DNA of 64,000 nt from Aquatica leii. Its lineage: Eukaryota; Arthropoda; Insecta; Coleoptera; Lampyridae. Both the position numbers and the translations under genes were made by a program. The stretch is from the NCBI GenBank assembly GCA_035610365.1, contig CM069439.1:15823533-15887532 (forward strand), written 5' to 3'. Within the stretch, counting starts at the first letter, position 1; each line of letters starts with the position of its first letter. Under the pieces are notes generated by a model. That model was not told where the DNA came from. It saw only the letters and a list, made by a program, of their open reading frames with translations, and made no database searches. Of the stretch, positions 54,356 through 64,000 are shown one piece after another.

Positions 54356-57283
54356 AAACTGAGAGTATTGTTTTGGAACGTAGCAGGAATAAAAAACAAG
54401 GAACAGGAGTTTTGGAAGTACATCAAAGAACAGGATGTAGTGGGATTACAGGAGACATGGATGGAAGAAAAAGAATGGGAGTGGTGGGAAAAAGAGTTGC
54501 CGGAGGAATTTGATTGGGTGATGCATGCAGAAAGTGAGAAGGATAAATGGAGCGCAAAGGGGGGTATAATAACGGGAATAAGAAAAAAATGGATGAGTCA
54601 GGAAAAGAAAGAGAAAGTGCAACAGAGAAGAGGAGTTTTAGAAAGGAACATACAGTGGGGAAAAACAAAAATAAAAGTAGTGACGGTTTATAGCAGTAGA
54701 ATGAAAGAGACAAGGAAAAAACATAGAAGAGATGATAGAAGAGAGGGAGGAGGGATTGATAATAGTAGGAGGGGACGTCAACGCAAGAATAGGGGAAGAG
54801 GGAAATATACAAGAAATCAAAGGGACGGGAAAGAGACAAACAAAGGACAAAGTGATAAATAAAGAGGGAGAAGAACTGCTGGAAATGTGCAACGAAAAAT
54901 GATGGGAAATAATGAATGGGAACCGAGAACAAGGAATGGGGGAATATACGTACATAGGAGGAAGGGGAGAATCAATATTAGATTTTGTAATGACAAATGA
55001 AGAGACTGGAGAAAAGGTGAAGTTATTAAAAGTGGGAGAAAGGGTAGAGTCAGACCATCAACCACTGGAATTGACAATGGAAAGAAGAGAAAGAGAAGAG
55101 AGAAAAGAGGATGAGTAGTACATAACAAAAAAAAGGTCGACAGGAGAGGGTATAAAAAGATATAAAGAGAGAATAGGGAAAACGGTATGGGCAGGGAAGG
55201 GATTACAAGAGAATGTGGAGGAAATGAGAGAGATGATGGAGAAAGCAACAGAGAGAGTCAGATATAGATAGTGGAAGGGGCAGAAAACAAGATGGAAGAA
55301 ATGGTGGGATAGAGAATGCAAGGAAGCAAAGAAAAATGCAAGGAGAGCATTAAGACAGTGGAAAAAAGGGAGGAACGAAAAAAAAGAATACAAAGAAGCA
55401 GTAAAAATATACAAGAAAACATGCGAGAGAAAGAAGGAAGAAAACAAAAAGAAACAAGAGGAGCAGATTAAAGAAATAAAAACGGAAGAAGATGTATGGA
55501 AGTACCTAAAAAGAAAGGGAAAAAAACATTACGACAAAGGGAATACAAATTAAAGAATGGGATATATATTTTAGGAACCTGCTAGGAGGGGAAGAACAAA
55601 ATCAGAAAAAAGAAAAGACGCAATAAGACGAGAAGAAGGAGATAGGGATAGAATAAATGAAGACGAAGTAATAGAGACAATAAAGAAGATAAAAAAAGGA
55701 AAAACTGTAGGAGAAGATGGGATACAAGGCGAAGAGGGGGTATACGGGGAAGAAAATGTAACAAAAAGGATGACGGAAATACTAAACAAAATATGGAAAG
55801 GGGAAGGATTCCCGGAGAGATGGATAGAGGGAATAATATGCCCAATCCATAACAAAAGAGAAAGAAATAAAGTCAAGAATTACAGAGGGGTAACATTATT
55901 AAGCACGGCATACAAATTATATGCGACAGTACTACAGGGAAGACTACAAAAGGAAATAGACGGACAAACGGGATTCAGAAAAGAAAGAAGAGTGATAGAC
56001 AAGATATATATACTGAAACACTTGGCGAATAAAGAGCTAAAAAAAAGAGGGAAAATGGTGGCACTATTCGTAGATCTAAAAGCCGCTTTTGACAAAGTGA
56101 ACAGGGAAAAACTGTGAGAATACATGAAGAGAAAAAAAATCTATGAAAGATTAATAGAAAGAGCAAATCTACGAAGAAACGAGGAGCAGGGTCAAAGTGA
56201 TTGGGAAAGAAAGCGAGAAATTCACAAAGAGAGGGTTGATACAGGGATGCCCACTGAGCCCAAGCTTGTTCGCAGTATATACGGAAGATCTGGAGGAGAC
56301 AATCAGAGGACAACAGACAGGAGGGACAGTAGATCACATAGTGTTGGTGGCTAAAGAGGGGAAAAGAAAAAGAGAGGAATGGAAATGGAGGGATGAGGAA
56401 GTGCAACAAGTGAAGGAATTTACATACCTGGGCTACACGATGAAGCAGGATAATAAAGAGGGAGAACACATAAAGGAAAGAGTGAGGAAAGGAAAAAAGA
56501 AAGTTGTTGTTTGAAAAGTTAATAAAGGGGGTGGTGATGTATGGGGCGGAAATATGGGGCTGGAAGGAGTGGAGGGAGGTAGAGGGGCTACAGGAAAAAT
56601 ACTGGAGATGGGTTTTGGGACTGGACAGAGATACACCGGGGTATATTGTGAGAGAGGAGGTACAGGTAGCAAAAATAAGAGTAGAGACAGGAAAAAGGGC
56701 CATAAAATACGAGGAAAAACTGAGGGAAAGAACATAATACAAAATACTGTAAGAATGTTGGAAAGAGATAAAGGGAGGAAAAGTGAAGTACGGGCAGGAG
56801 GGCATAGAAGAGTATTACAAAAGAAACGGGTACGCGAGAGAAGAAGTGGAGAGATTAAGAGAAGAGGGAGTAGGGGTAAGGCAAGAAATAATAAGGAGAG
56901 ATAGGGACATCGAAAAACAAGAATGATGGACAAAGATAACAGAGGGCAGATATAATAGGAATTATAAAAATATCAAGGGTGAAGGGGTGCCAGAATATTT
57001 AAAGGATATAGAGAATAAAAGAAATAAAAAGAAAAAAATGATAGCACGGTTTAAATGTGGGAACGAGGAGTTAGGTAACAAATATTGGAAAAAAGAAGAA
57101 GAAAAGATGTGCAGGCTATGTGGAAAAGATACGGAGGACCTTAACCACATAAGAGATAAATGCAGTGAATTAAGAGAAGAGGTTATGAAAATAGAGGAAA
57201 TCTTAGACGAAAACGGAAATGGAGCGGAGTGGATGGAAGAAGTATGGAAAAGGAGGAAAAAGTTAAGAGGAGAGGAGGGATAA
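54356..57283 (+). pseudogene. LINE ORF2: endonuclease, RT and zinc knuckle, broken
   Basis: The endonuclease (54356-55120) shows FWNVAGI, VGLQETWMEE (catalytic Glu), IIVGGDVNARIG, YTYIGGRGESILDFV and ESDHQPLEL (catalytic Ser-Asp-His). RT (55640-56420) shows NYRGVTLLSTAYKLY, LFVDLKAAFDKVNR (first catalytic Asp) and LIQGCPLSPSLFAVY. The YADD block is missing: the sequence goes straight from TGGTVDHIVLVAKE to a downstream segment. The C-terminus has CRLCGKDTEDLNHIRDKC (57100-57160), a C-x2-C-x7-H-x4-C zinc knuckle. At least five frame breaks are present. Confidence 0.8.
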
Positions 57284-57310
57284 TGAAATGTATTTAAAAA
57301 AAAAGTAAAA

Positions 57311-60245
57311 ATGGATATGTGTTGAATCAAATATTTAGCAATAAAATCGTCTCAACAAGTATTTTTGACATTTGTTGTTTTTTTTTCTAATACTCTGCGT
57401 ATTTATTACCTATACTCTAAAAGATCAATTAAATCCGGATTTATAGTGACAATGAGTGAGACAATTAAAATTTTTGTGGGAATTATTTCTTTTGTTTATA
57501 GTAAATGATAAGCATCGCGTTTTGATGATACGGTTATTCAAGAGCACCGTTAATATATACTTATGGATACATGTATCAGTTTTTCACTGAAATTGGCTTG
57601 CATAATGTTGTTTCATTTATATTTTTGGTAACTATTTTTAAAACAGTATAGTGGAACAATTGGTAATTTGGAAGTTAACGTTAAGTTACTTATAACGTCT
57701 TTAAGCACAAATCAACATGTTAAAACTTGCTTCAACTTTTTTCTAAAAATTCAATAAGCCGTATAGTTCTTTACTACGTTTAGATGCTTCTAACAATGAA
57801 TTCAAAAGGACAGGTAGAACCCTCAATCATTGGCAAATTACTACCTGTACTAATTCATGGCGTACACTGAATTTTCAACACTTTTTTACCTATTAGAAAA
57901 TGGTTTTAATTGTAGGGCGTTATTTAACAGTAGCATTTTTTATTCTGTTATTAATAAAACATCACTCATTTTGTACATTTTTGTCATGATATATCAAGCA
58001 CCCATTAATGAGTTAGTTACGCTCTAAATATTTACGATGTTAATCCACTCAGAAAGCCAGCATTGTTGAGTACAGCATCAATCGACGAAGCTGGTAAAAA
58101 GCGTCTAATATCGAAAAACATTTACTTTTCGCTTTCATACATAGTCATTTTTTAGCAGAAAAAAATTGAAATCTTAGATAAATCGGGTGTTTATAAATTG
58201 AAGTGTGATAGTTGTAATGCTTTTTAAATAGGTCGAATTAAACGTAAATGTAAAAATGAATCTGTATTAAAAAATACGTATACATATTAATTCAAAAATT
58301 ATTTTTCTATTTATTTTAATTTATCTAGTCAACAATTTTGATTTAATTAATTTGTTTTTAATTATTCAAATTTTTAGAATTACTGGTATATACAAATATT
58401 TTAAAAAGTAAGGTTTATTTTATTAGTCTGATGATGCCATTGGAATGTGTTGCTTATATTTTAATCAATGAATAATTCTTATAAATACTTGGTGAAAGTT
58501 TATAACTAATAATAGTATTTAAGTGCTTAAAAATACGATTTAAAACTTATTTAATTATCGAGGCCGTTGAAGGTATTTACAATGCAAATATTTTAAGTTT
58601 TGTTTTTACAAAAGGTTACAAAACTATTTACCAACGGGTCTTTCAAGGTTTTGAGTTTAATACTATATAAAATAAATTCTTTATTTAAAAACGAAGCAAT
58701 TGCAATGTATTTTTCAGAGTCAACATCGATCGAGATTTTTTCTATATTATCCCACGTTTTCTTTAATTTTTCTAAACATGATCATCCAAAGAATTTTTTT
58801 GAGAAAAACTAACTTTTTTTAGCGATTACAAACTTATAGTGATATTTAAGAAAATTGATTTTATTTTGAGTTGCATTACAGAAATTAATTAGAACGTGTT
58901 AGATGTTTTGAAATCGTATAACGGGTTTTATTTAAATGGTTTTTAACTTTATCTATGTTATTAAGATTCCAGAAATACAAATACGTCGATAATTTCAAAA
59001 TGTAGAGATGAATATTAATTAATTGTAGACAAGGGTGTTTTAACTTGATTATTTGGAGTTTTGGGTTGGGTTTTCTAGGCAAACTAAATGTGATAACCAG
59101 TTCCGCGCCTTATCTAGTTATGTAGTGTATTCAGCATTAGCAATTAAAATATTTTCTTTATTTTTGAGTTGTAAACATATTTATTTTCAGCTAGTACAAG
59201 TAAGACACATTTTAAGTTTATTCGTGGCACACTGACAAAAAAAACTTGTTCGTTTGTTACCAAACTTCTTTTCTGTAAGGTTAGGATCCTGACTGGTTCA
59301 ATTTACAGTTTTTGTAGTTCTTTAAAAGATTTTTCTGCCATTGAGTCAGTGTCGTCATATTGCTACAAGATCAACCAGAACCAAAAATACGCGTGTCCAG
59401 TAAATAAAAAAAGTTTTGATCAGAGATTGATTGAACGATGATCTGTGTCATTTAAGTCTTCGCTTTTTTTTCTAAGAAAGTTATTGCAAAATTTTTGTTG
59501 TGCAAAATAACTGATGAGTAAAGGAGTTTTGTAAATAATTCGCTGCAGTTTATTTACTATAAACACTTTTGTTATATAAGCAAAGTAATCATGCGGATAT
59601 AATGCAAGTAGGTTTTCTTCATTGGATTCTGAACTTTTTTTGACAATTTGCTAAACTTTTTAAGCGATGTATTGTAAAATTTGAAGTGTTTTAGACATTT
59701 TTGAACACTTTGTAGCAAAAATTCCTGTTTCTTGCAATCTTTGCTTGTTTTGGGGTAACGACCTTTAATATGTATTTTTCAAATTGACACGTTAATATCA
59801 ATTTTATCTTTGATTTGGTATTTATAAGGTCTCGATATAAGTTTTATTTATAGTTGATTATTATTTGTTATTGTTTGATTACAAAACAGAAGCAAACGCA
59901 ACTATTTTTAAATAAGGAAACGACTGCAGATTTGTAGTGTCGATATGAATAAATTTGTTCAAAATTGAGCTTGATTATTTTTTACGTTTTTGTTTTTTTT
60001 TTTGGTAGATACCGATAAAAAGCACTTTTTAATAGAAAGAATGCAGGTGTAGTTACCGCAACGATACAAATCATTTCAGCTGATTATCGATTAAACTAAA
60101 AACGACATTTACACTTTCTTTTTAACAACCTAAATTCCAAATATGTTTTAGTTGGCAGTAAATGTCATCATGTACGTGCACTCTACCGCTTATGCAATTA
60201 AGTGTGTATTGAGTAAAAGCAACAACTTTTCTTTCTTTTCCAGGT
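57311..60245. other. spacer or upstream intron of the PDZ gene
   Basis: No supported gene. Because the first recognised PDZ-gene exon starts at a splice acceptor (60241-60243), part of this stretch may be intron or hold non-coding upstream exons. Short frames at 58600 and 59053 lack domains. Confidence 0.4.
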
Positions 60246-63045
60246 ATGCGTTGGTTTCGCAAACAAGGTAGTTCTCCCAGGTTAATCAGTTTATCACCAT
60301 TACGAACTGATGCAACAAAATCTGAGTTACCTACCGATGAATCGTTGAAATTGGTAGAACCTGCTAAACGCCGATCCAGAAAGGGTGAGTAATCTGTAAT
60401 TCAATCGGTAACGCGTTTTTGATCGATATATTAAATTAATCGTCTTTTTACGATATGCACTTAAATAGTTCTGAAAGTCGCATTATAATTAAACGCACAT
60501 AAACTCACCGTAATGAAAAAATAATTATTGCTAATGGGTACTTACTAGATTTCAAATAACGTTTCCAGTTTTATTAGTGTAATTTTGCAAATATAATGAT
60601 ACCGTCTGTGCAGTTTATTGCTTAAAAAATATCGAATGCTTCGGTGTGAATTGTGATTGCTGTAACTACTTAATTCTCTATGGAATCAAAAGATCTCAAG
60701 AGATTCCTCACCGGTAAGCTGTTTTAACATTCTGCTATTTTTATTATCGAGTCAAGTTTTAATTCTCATATGTAATTTCATAATAACGTGTTCTTGAACT
60801 TAGTTCTGAAAAAACTTTCGTGTTCTATTGGCTTCGCGTAACTCAAAGTTTTCATTTTAAAAAACTGATAAGTACGACAGATTTTTTATCTTTGATAAGT
60901 TGATTGATGGTGATGTACTAACTTGGTGCCAAATCCTTCTCTGTTCATTTTTTTTCTCGCACTTTTCGAACAATTTTGCCTTTCGCAGCATATAGTTGCA
61001 CAGATAAGAGTTATTATATATATAAACTACGCTTTTGATAATTTTCTGATAAAAATGTTTTTGCAGACTTTTTATCTGGGTCGTGGTCTCGAAACCGCTC
61101 AAAAAACGAACTAAGGTACTACAACGTGGGTGAAGGGTTGATAGTAGTCGAAAAGCCGGGTAAAAGACGATGTCACTCCCAACCTAAATATTCAATAAAC
61201 ACTTTATCGGACGATCAAGTTCGAGAAAAGCGCAAACCAATATTAGACCGAGTAAAACACACGAAATTGTCGTGTTTTAGAACTGCGTCAAATGCCTCTC
61301 AATATGCGGCAACTTCTAGTGCACAAAATCCGGAAAGCAAAGAACAAATACCAAATAGAAGTGAGGTAAAAAGTCGCACTAATTTTCTACCGGCCAAATT
61401 GCAAGCAATCTCGTCAAAATATTTAAATACGTCCACTAACAAACTGTTGGTTAAGTTTTGCAAACCGCAAGATGACTACTCGGATTCATCCTCGGTAAAA
61501 AATTTTAAACCTAAAGTTGCCAAAGAACAGTTACGCAGTTTATCGTACGGTGCTATACCAGGAATAGAGGAATTCAAAAAGAAACACAACCCTCTTTACC
61601 AAGAAGAAATTCCTCTTCCAAGCGACGAAGATCAAGTGTTTTTAATCGATAATGATGACACAGATAGTGGTATTTTAGTAAACGACTCGACGATAGCTTC
61701 GTTTTTAGAAAATGGTAGTTTCCGCTGCGGTAGTTCTGCGTCCGAAAGAATATTCTCTGTGCCAGAAGGAATAGATGTAGTGGATAAAGCGTATCCTCAA
61801 TCTAGTCGACAAATTATCGATGTATCCAATATAGTTTTATCAGAGCACAAAAAAAACAGACGAAGTTTTAATTGCTCTTTAAAGTTAGAAACAAATCTAC
61901 AGTTGGTTCGTCTTAATAAAAGAGTCGGGTCTGAACATTTAGGCATCGTAATTACACAACTACCTAACGTTGGAGGATGCGTAATTGCTCAAATACTACC
62001 TGGAAGTATAGCGGAAAAGTAAGTTATTATAAGTTCGAATTTGTCGATTTAATTTATTTTTGTAGGGCGGGTACTTTAAATGTAGGTGACGAAATTGTAT
62101 ATATAGACAATGTAAAGTGTTGCAACTGTACCATAGCGGAAGCGTCTAATCTTTTATGTACAGAATCTCTTAGTGTCAAATTATATATTCACAAACGGCC
62201 AAATTTAGATACAAGACAAATACCGACTCGAAAAATCTTTAACGAAGAGTATTCGGGTATGATGTCTCCTACGTGCAATAAAGTTGATAGAAAGATTCAA
62301 ACTAGTTCTCCGGTTAGAAGAAATTTTTTCCAAAAGAATTCTATTCATCAGAACAGTTCTACAAAGTTGTTAAGACGCGGAGTTGTTAGTTACGCCGGAC
62401 AAAGTAAAAACTGCGAAAGTCCGATATCCCCAAATTTTGATTTAGATGATACGCTTAGTCCATCGTATAGATCGCCTAAAGATGCCGACAAAGACATTCA
62501 ATATAGTCAAGCATTTCTCAATAAAGAAACTGAAGATAGCAATTTAAGCAATTTTTGTACGCTACCACGACGCCCGCGTTCTACAATATGCACTTTTCAC
62601 ACGATCGTGTTAGAAAAAGGTTACGGAAAAAAAGCACTCGGTTTTTCAATAGTTGGTGGACGCGATTCTCCAAAAGGCGCGTTGGGAATATTCGTTAAAA
62701 CTATTTTAGAGAACGGGCAAGCTGCCGAAGATGGTAAATTAAAAGCAGGTAATTCGAAATAAAAAACGCAATTATTTTTCTTTACATATACATTTTTTTA
62801 AGGTGACGAAATTTTAGCAGTCAATGGCCAGGTTTGTTGTGACTTGTCCCACGCTAATGCAGTGTTAATGTTTAAGAGCATTAAAAGTGGGCGTATAACT
62901 ATGCATATTTGCAGACGAACAAAATCGAGATCTTTGTAAGTACGGAGTTATGAATACCAACAGTTGTCTAAATAATTTTGTTTTTAGGAGTTCCAAAACA
63001 AAGTCTTGTTCAGATCTGATTAATACTTCAAGTATCGATGGATAA
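60246..63045 (+). CDS. two-PDZ-domain scaffold protein (PDZD2/IL-16-like), five exons
   Basis: Exons 60246-60384, 61067-62018, 62066-62748, 62803-62935 and 62988-63045 join with GT..AG introns and total 1965 bases, exactly 655 codons with the stop. The N-terminal 320 residues are Ser/Lys-rich and disordered. PDZ1 spans about residues 325-405, with HLGIVI as the carboxylate-binding loop and [13 protein letters not shown] linker follows. PDZ2 spans about 540-628 with [20 protein letters not shown], then [11 protein letters not shown] across an intron. The short tail ends near [14 protein letters not shown]. Such proteins tether membrane receptors or channels at the cortex. PDZ2 looks most like the C-terminal PDZ of PDZD2/pro-IL-16. 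The exact orthologue is uncertain. The ATG directly follows an acceptor, so upstream exons may add residues. A poly(A) signal lies at 63144. Confidence 0.88.
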
Positions 63046-63143
63046 TGTTAGTCATATGAACGTTTATTTAATTAAGCGCGTTGTTTTTATTTGTTTTGAC
63101 AAATTTAAAAATGTGATATAAACTGTATGTACATATAGTTATT

Positions 63144-63149
63144 AATAAA
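63144..63149 (+). terminator. poly(A) signal of the PDZ gene
   Basis: AATAAA lies about 100 nt after the stop codon. Confidence 0.6.
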
Positions 63150-64000
63150 AATACAGTGCAATCGAATATGTTTGACTAGCACTATTTATAAGATCAAAAT
63201 CTTGCGCGTAAAATTTTAAATGATAATTATTTAATCACAAGAAAATTGAAAAAGTTTTTTCCCAAAGTTCCAATAAAATTCTCCATCATGTTTTACACGT
63301 TTTTTTAGTATCAGTAAAAGCCCTAGTTCCAACTTTATATTTTTTTGTACTGTGCTCATAGAGCTCAGCACAAAGATGGCGCTTAAAAATTTAAAATCTT
63401 AGCACACAGACATGAAAGACACGGTGTTATATTGCGATTTTTCTTTTACTATTTTTGCAAGTTGGTTCATAACATTTCGACAGACATCTTGTGCTATTTA
63501 CGCTGCACAAATCTACAAAGTAAAAATGACGCTTCTACGATTTGATTCCTACAGATTAGAAACTTTGTGTTGTAAATAAAAACTCTTTGCGGACAAGGAA
63601 TTTTCTAATTGTAAATCGTAATTTTTATTATTTTAGTTAAATTCAAGTTCAAATAATACACCGGATATAGCGCTTTAACCTAAAACGTTTTAAAATTTTG
63701 CTCAATCTTATGTTTCCATATAACATATTAATAATGTTTAGTTTTGAAATTTGTATTTTTAATTTACACTAATTTTAATGTACAAATTTAGTTTTATAAA
63801 ACATCGTTAAGATTTGTGAGAATGTCTTACTTCCGGTTTATATATATTCCCGTAAGTATACATAGCAAGTTCCATTTCGTTGATAGTAGAGCTGAAGTGA
63901 AGTGAGGTTGTGTTTCCTTTTATAGGTCGCACAACCCACCCAAATTCGTGAAATATTCGAAGAAAAATAAAAAAAAAATAAAAACGAGTTTAAAAACCCA
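63150..64000. other. AT-rich end of the window without a supported gene
   Basis: No open frame, RNA or repeat I can support. Confidence 0.4.

Larger units (their letters stand above)
53066..57310 (+). mobile_element. purine-skewed two-ORF LINE (I/Tx1/L1-like layout), inactive
   Basis: About 4.2 kb whose plus strand is overwhelmingly A and G. It carries ORF1 (coiled coil) and ORF2 (endonuclease, reverse transcriptase, C-terminal zinc knuckle) and ends near an A-rich stretch after 57283. Frameshifts and a deletion of the RT active site show it is dead. The 5' end is approximate and no target duplication was found. Confidence 0.8.

Noticed and set aside
54226-56933. Long minus-strand open frames rich in Ser, Leu and Phe
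   Set aside because: They are reverse-strand shadows of the purine-rich LINE. A/G-only DNA contains few stop codons on its pyrimidine complement.

Overview
This is a window of arthropod, almost certainly insect, genomic DNA. It is AT-rich, has short introns with GT..AG junctions, and is dominated by insect-type transposable elements: mariner, hAT, piggyBac, CACTA, Ty3/gypsy and several LINE clades. The order cannot be fixed from sequence alone. A selenophosphate synthetase with an in-frame UGA and a good SECIS-like hairpin in its 3' UTR argues for a lineage that still makes selenoproteins.

Only three ordinary host genes are convincing. (1) 9774-11248 (+): a seven-exon selenophosphate synthetase, UGA codon at 9864-9866, SECIS candidate at 11290-11366. 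(2) 24959-26407 (-): an uninterrupted USP22/nonstop-type histone H2B deubiquitinase. (3) 60246-63045 (+): a five-exon protein with two PDZ domains. The rest is transposon debris or AT-rich spacer.

Layout. 1-9.3 kb: a mariner relic with long inverted repeats (1491-2840), a dispersed 160-bp repeat family (4245-5090), and two non-autonomous elements (5291-6045, 8797-9309). 11.6-24.4 kb: a nested cluster. One LINE reading frame (11600-12069, 16953-17187, 22508-24400) is split by a Ty3/gypsy element (itself carrying another LINE piece) and by a nearly intact CACTA-type transposon (17188-22507) with two genes and its own inserted MITE. 27-33 kb: a hAT relic with a mariner inserted in it, then a second, inverted gypsy copy split by a 1.4-kb solo LTR. 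33.3-35.7 kb: R1-like and RTE-like LINE remains. 36.1-36.5 kb: a fold-back element with hammerhead-ribozyme-like cores. 40.0-43.8 kb: a DNA transposon with long inverted repeats and an unclassified transposase relic. 45-47.6 kb: mariner and piggyBac relics. 53.1-57.3 kb: a strongly purine-skewed LINE.

The most notable observation is in the two gypsy copies (12070-16952 and 29501-33130). In both, the integrase tail runs in frame into a macrodomain resembling OARD1/TARG1 ADP-ribosyl hydrolase, followed by a CCCH zinc finger just before the polypurine tract and LTR. The copy on the minus strand keeps the family's catalytic Lys and Asp. Both copies are broken as genes, but the shared layout implies that an active ancestor carried an ADP-ribose-handling module plus a possible RNA-binding finger on Pol.
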